Shown piece after piece: positions 62,316-64,000 of a stretch of DNA of 64,000 bases. Origin of the DNA: Selaginella tamariscina (Eukaryota > Streptophyta > Lycopodiopsida > Selaginellales > Selaginellaceae); the NCBI GenBank assembly GCA_003024785.1, contig PUQB01000511.1, forward strand, positions 117,761 to 181,760, given 5' to 3'. The position numbers were made by a program, and so were the translations under genes. The stretch's first letter is position 1; every line of letters begins with the position of its first letter. The notes below the pieces were generated by a model. That model worked only from the letters and a program-made list of their open reading frames with translations, did no database searches and had not been told where the DNA came from.

Positions 62316-63187
62316 GTGGCGGGATTAATCCCGCCACCCTTCCTACCTAATAGAATAGTGGGCGGGATTAATCTCGCCCATGACTCTCTCCAATGAGGAT
62401 TAGTCGGCGGGATTAATCTAGCCAATGCTTTCTCTGACGTGGAGGAGGTGGCGGGATTAATCCGCCAATACTTCCTTGCAACGGGGAAGAGATCGGTAGG
62501 ATTAATCCGCCCACAACTCTCTCCAATGGGGAAGAGGTGACAGGATTAATTCTGCCAATGCTTCCTCACCTCTTAGAATTGGGGTGGGATTAATCATGCC
62601 CACCATTTAGGAGACAGAGAAGCATTGGCAAGGTTAATTCACTTCTAAAAATGGTGGGCATGATTACATATTGGTTTGTTATGATGTGCCATTTGGTGAA
62701 ACTACTTTAGGGGATTTAGGATTGCACTATAATCCGTTATGGATTTATCCCGTTCACATATCCTCACATATCCCATTCACAAATCCTCTTTTTTAACTAG
62801 CCAAGATTTCAGAGAGATCTCGAAGGGGTGGCGGGATTAATCATGTCAATGCTTCCATGCCTCCTAAACTGGTCGGCGGGATAAATCTCGCCCACAATTC
62901 TTTAAAATAGGGAAGGGGTGGTGGGAGTAATCCCGCCACCCCTTCCCTATCTCCTAGAATGGTGGGCGGGATTAATCCCGCCCACAACTCTTTAAAACTA
63001 ATTCCATCAACTCTTCATCATTTCAGTAAGTTGTCGGCGGGATTAACCCTACCACCCTTTCTAAGAAGCGGAGAAGCATTGGTCGATTAATCCCGCCACC
63101 CCTTTCTCATTTCAGAGAGTTGTGGGCGGGATTAATCGCGCCACTTTTTCTAAAAGGCAGAAAAGGAATGGCTGGATTAATTCCGCC
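62316..63187. repeat. 44-45-bp-period array of a GGCGGGATTAATCCCGCC palindrome
   Basis: At least 15 recognisable copies of the 18-bp perfect palindrome or close variants. Centres lie near 62327, 62369, 62415, 62459, 62503, 62548, 62591, then 62838, 62883, 62928, 62973, 63044, 63088, 63133 and 63178. A weaker copy lies near 62636. The first copy is palindromic over 22 bp (62316-62337). Variants keep ATTAAT and usually retain one GGCGGG half. Spacers are about 26 bp and partly conserved (CAATGCTTCC, ACAACTCT, GGGGAAGAGGT). Confidence 0.95.
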
Positions 63188-63285
63188 ACCCCATCGAAAA
63201 CTCTTTAAGATGTCGGGTAACCGAGAATTTTAAGTAAAAAGAATGTGTAAACGGGATAAATCCCTAACGGATTATAATGTAATCT
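62719..63285. repeat. ~40-bp inverted repeats inside the palindrome array
   Basis: ATAATCCGTTATGGATTTAT followed by CCCGTT (62730-62755) is inverted as AACGGGATAAATCCCTAACG followed by GATTAT (63249-63275). Similarity extends several bases on each side. The arms bracket about eight of the palindromes, so the whole is a foldback-capable structure of about 570 bp. Confidence 0.8.
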
Positions 63286-64000
63286 TAATGGATTTCTAAA
63301 CCTTTAAATTTTAATTTTAAGAAAGAATGTAAGAGAGTAAATCTTTATAAGTATTTTTAAATTTGTTTATAATACTTACTTATAAATAGCACTGAGAGCG
63401 CGTGCTTTCCTATAAATAATAGTACCCAATTTAATATCGCTCATGAAGTGATCATTATCAAGGAAAGAAAAGATTTAAAAAGAAAATTACAGAAATGAAA
63501 AAACTCTTGCTAAAGAAAGAACCAAATCTGAATTTGAGTAGAAAAGTAAAAGCATTTTTAAAATTACATGTCAGACTAACAATACTTTATGTCAGAATTC
63601 AAATTTTTGAAAAAAAAATAAATTTAAGATGAGTTGACACAAATAATCGACTCTTTGACATATATACTCTTTAATTCTAATGATTTTTATAAATTGCATT
63701 TAATGTATTTAACATTAGTAAGTGATTCAAGCTATGAAATTTTAATAATTATTCTACATTCTTAATATTTAGTATATATTATTAAGTATATATTATAAAT
63801 ATATATACTTATACAATAAATAAAATGATATATCATTATGTATCATTTAAAATATATTCATAGTGTGTATATTAATATTATTTTCTTAATTATTCGAGTG
63901 ATTAATCTACATTTCTTTATATTAATGGGATATTCTTTATTATTTTCTTATTATTCCAAAAATATTTCAATATTAAACGTGATTATCATAATTAAATTAG
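63286..64000. other. AT-rich end of window, no feature seen
   Basis: Very AT-rich with no open frame of note and no repeat that I can support. Confidence 0.5.

Noticed and set aside
62316..63187. CRISPR-like array
   Set aside because: The repeat is a variable palindrome with partly conserved spacers in a plant nuclear context and no cas genes; it is not a CRISPR.

Overview
The window looks like nuclear DNA of a land plant. Three lines of evidence support this: a chloroplast-type alpha-glucan, water dikinase (GWD) split into about 33 small exons, a chalcone-synthase-superfamily gene with the family's conserved intron in a Cys codon, and a SUVR3-like histone methyltransferase. The DNA is AT-rich. 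Introns are loaded with (CA)n, (GA)n and (TA)n microsatellites, and LTR and non-LTR retrotransposon remains are frequent. A bryophyte or other early-diverging land plant is plausible, but the sequence alone does not fix the species.

Layout. Unit A (1-11349) holds an EF-hand gene (+) and a GWD gene (-). It recurs at 25292-36497, offset 25291 at its start. Unit B (11707-17459) is an apparently gene-poor block that recurs at 42211-53967, where a 5.9 kb Ty3-type chromodomain LTR retrotransposon (44541-50474) with a 5-bp target-site duplication interrupts it. Copy 2 carries the 5' exon of GWD and, upstream of it, a type III polyketide synthase gene (39188-40391, -) between A and B. Copy 1 lacks both. 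At that junction it has instead a 239-bp inverted fragment of the polyketide synthase upstream region. Copy 1 therefore looks like the rearranged, decaying copy: EF-hand interrupted, GWD headless and missing a splice donor. Copy 2 is the better-preserved one, with an intact EF-hand gene.

Between the two large units lie a decayed copia fragment (17810-20105, -), a decayed LINE (20805-23470, -) and one clean single-exon gene, a 243-residue SET-domain methyltransferase (24035-24766, +). After unit B copy 2 come about 5 kb of featureless AT-rich DNA. A multi-exon gene or element follows (59054-62149, -), resembling the DUF7869-type, transposase-like proteins. It has a 32-nt microexon carrying its Asp-Asn-Cys motif. 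Next is an unusual tandem array (62316-63187) of an 18-22 bp perfect palindrome at 44-45 bp spacing.

Functionally the host genes do not form a pathway: starch phosphorylation in the plastid (GWD), polyketide synthesis, calcium binding and H3K9-type methylation. The story is one of segmental duplication, asymmetric decay and transposon insertion. Many coding differences between the copies are single-base indels with few substitutions, so assembly indel error must be considered before calling every broken gene a pseudogene.
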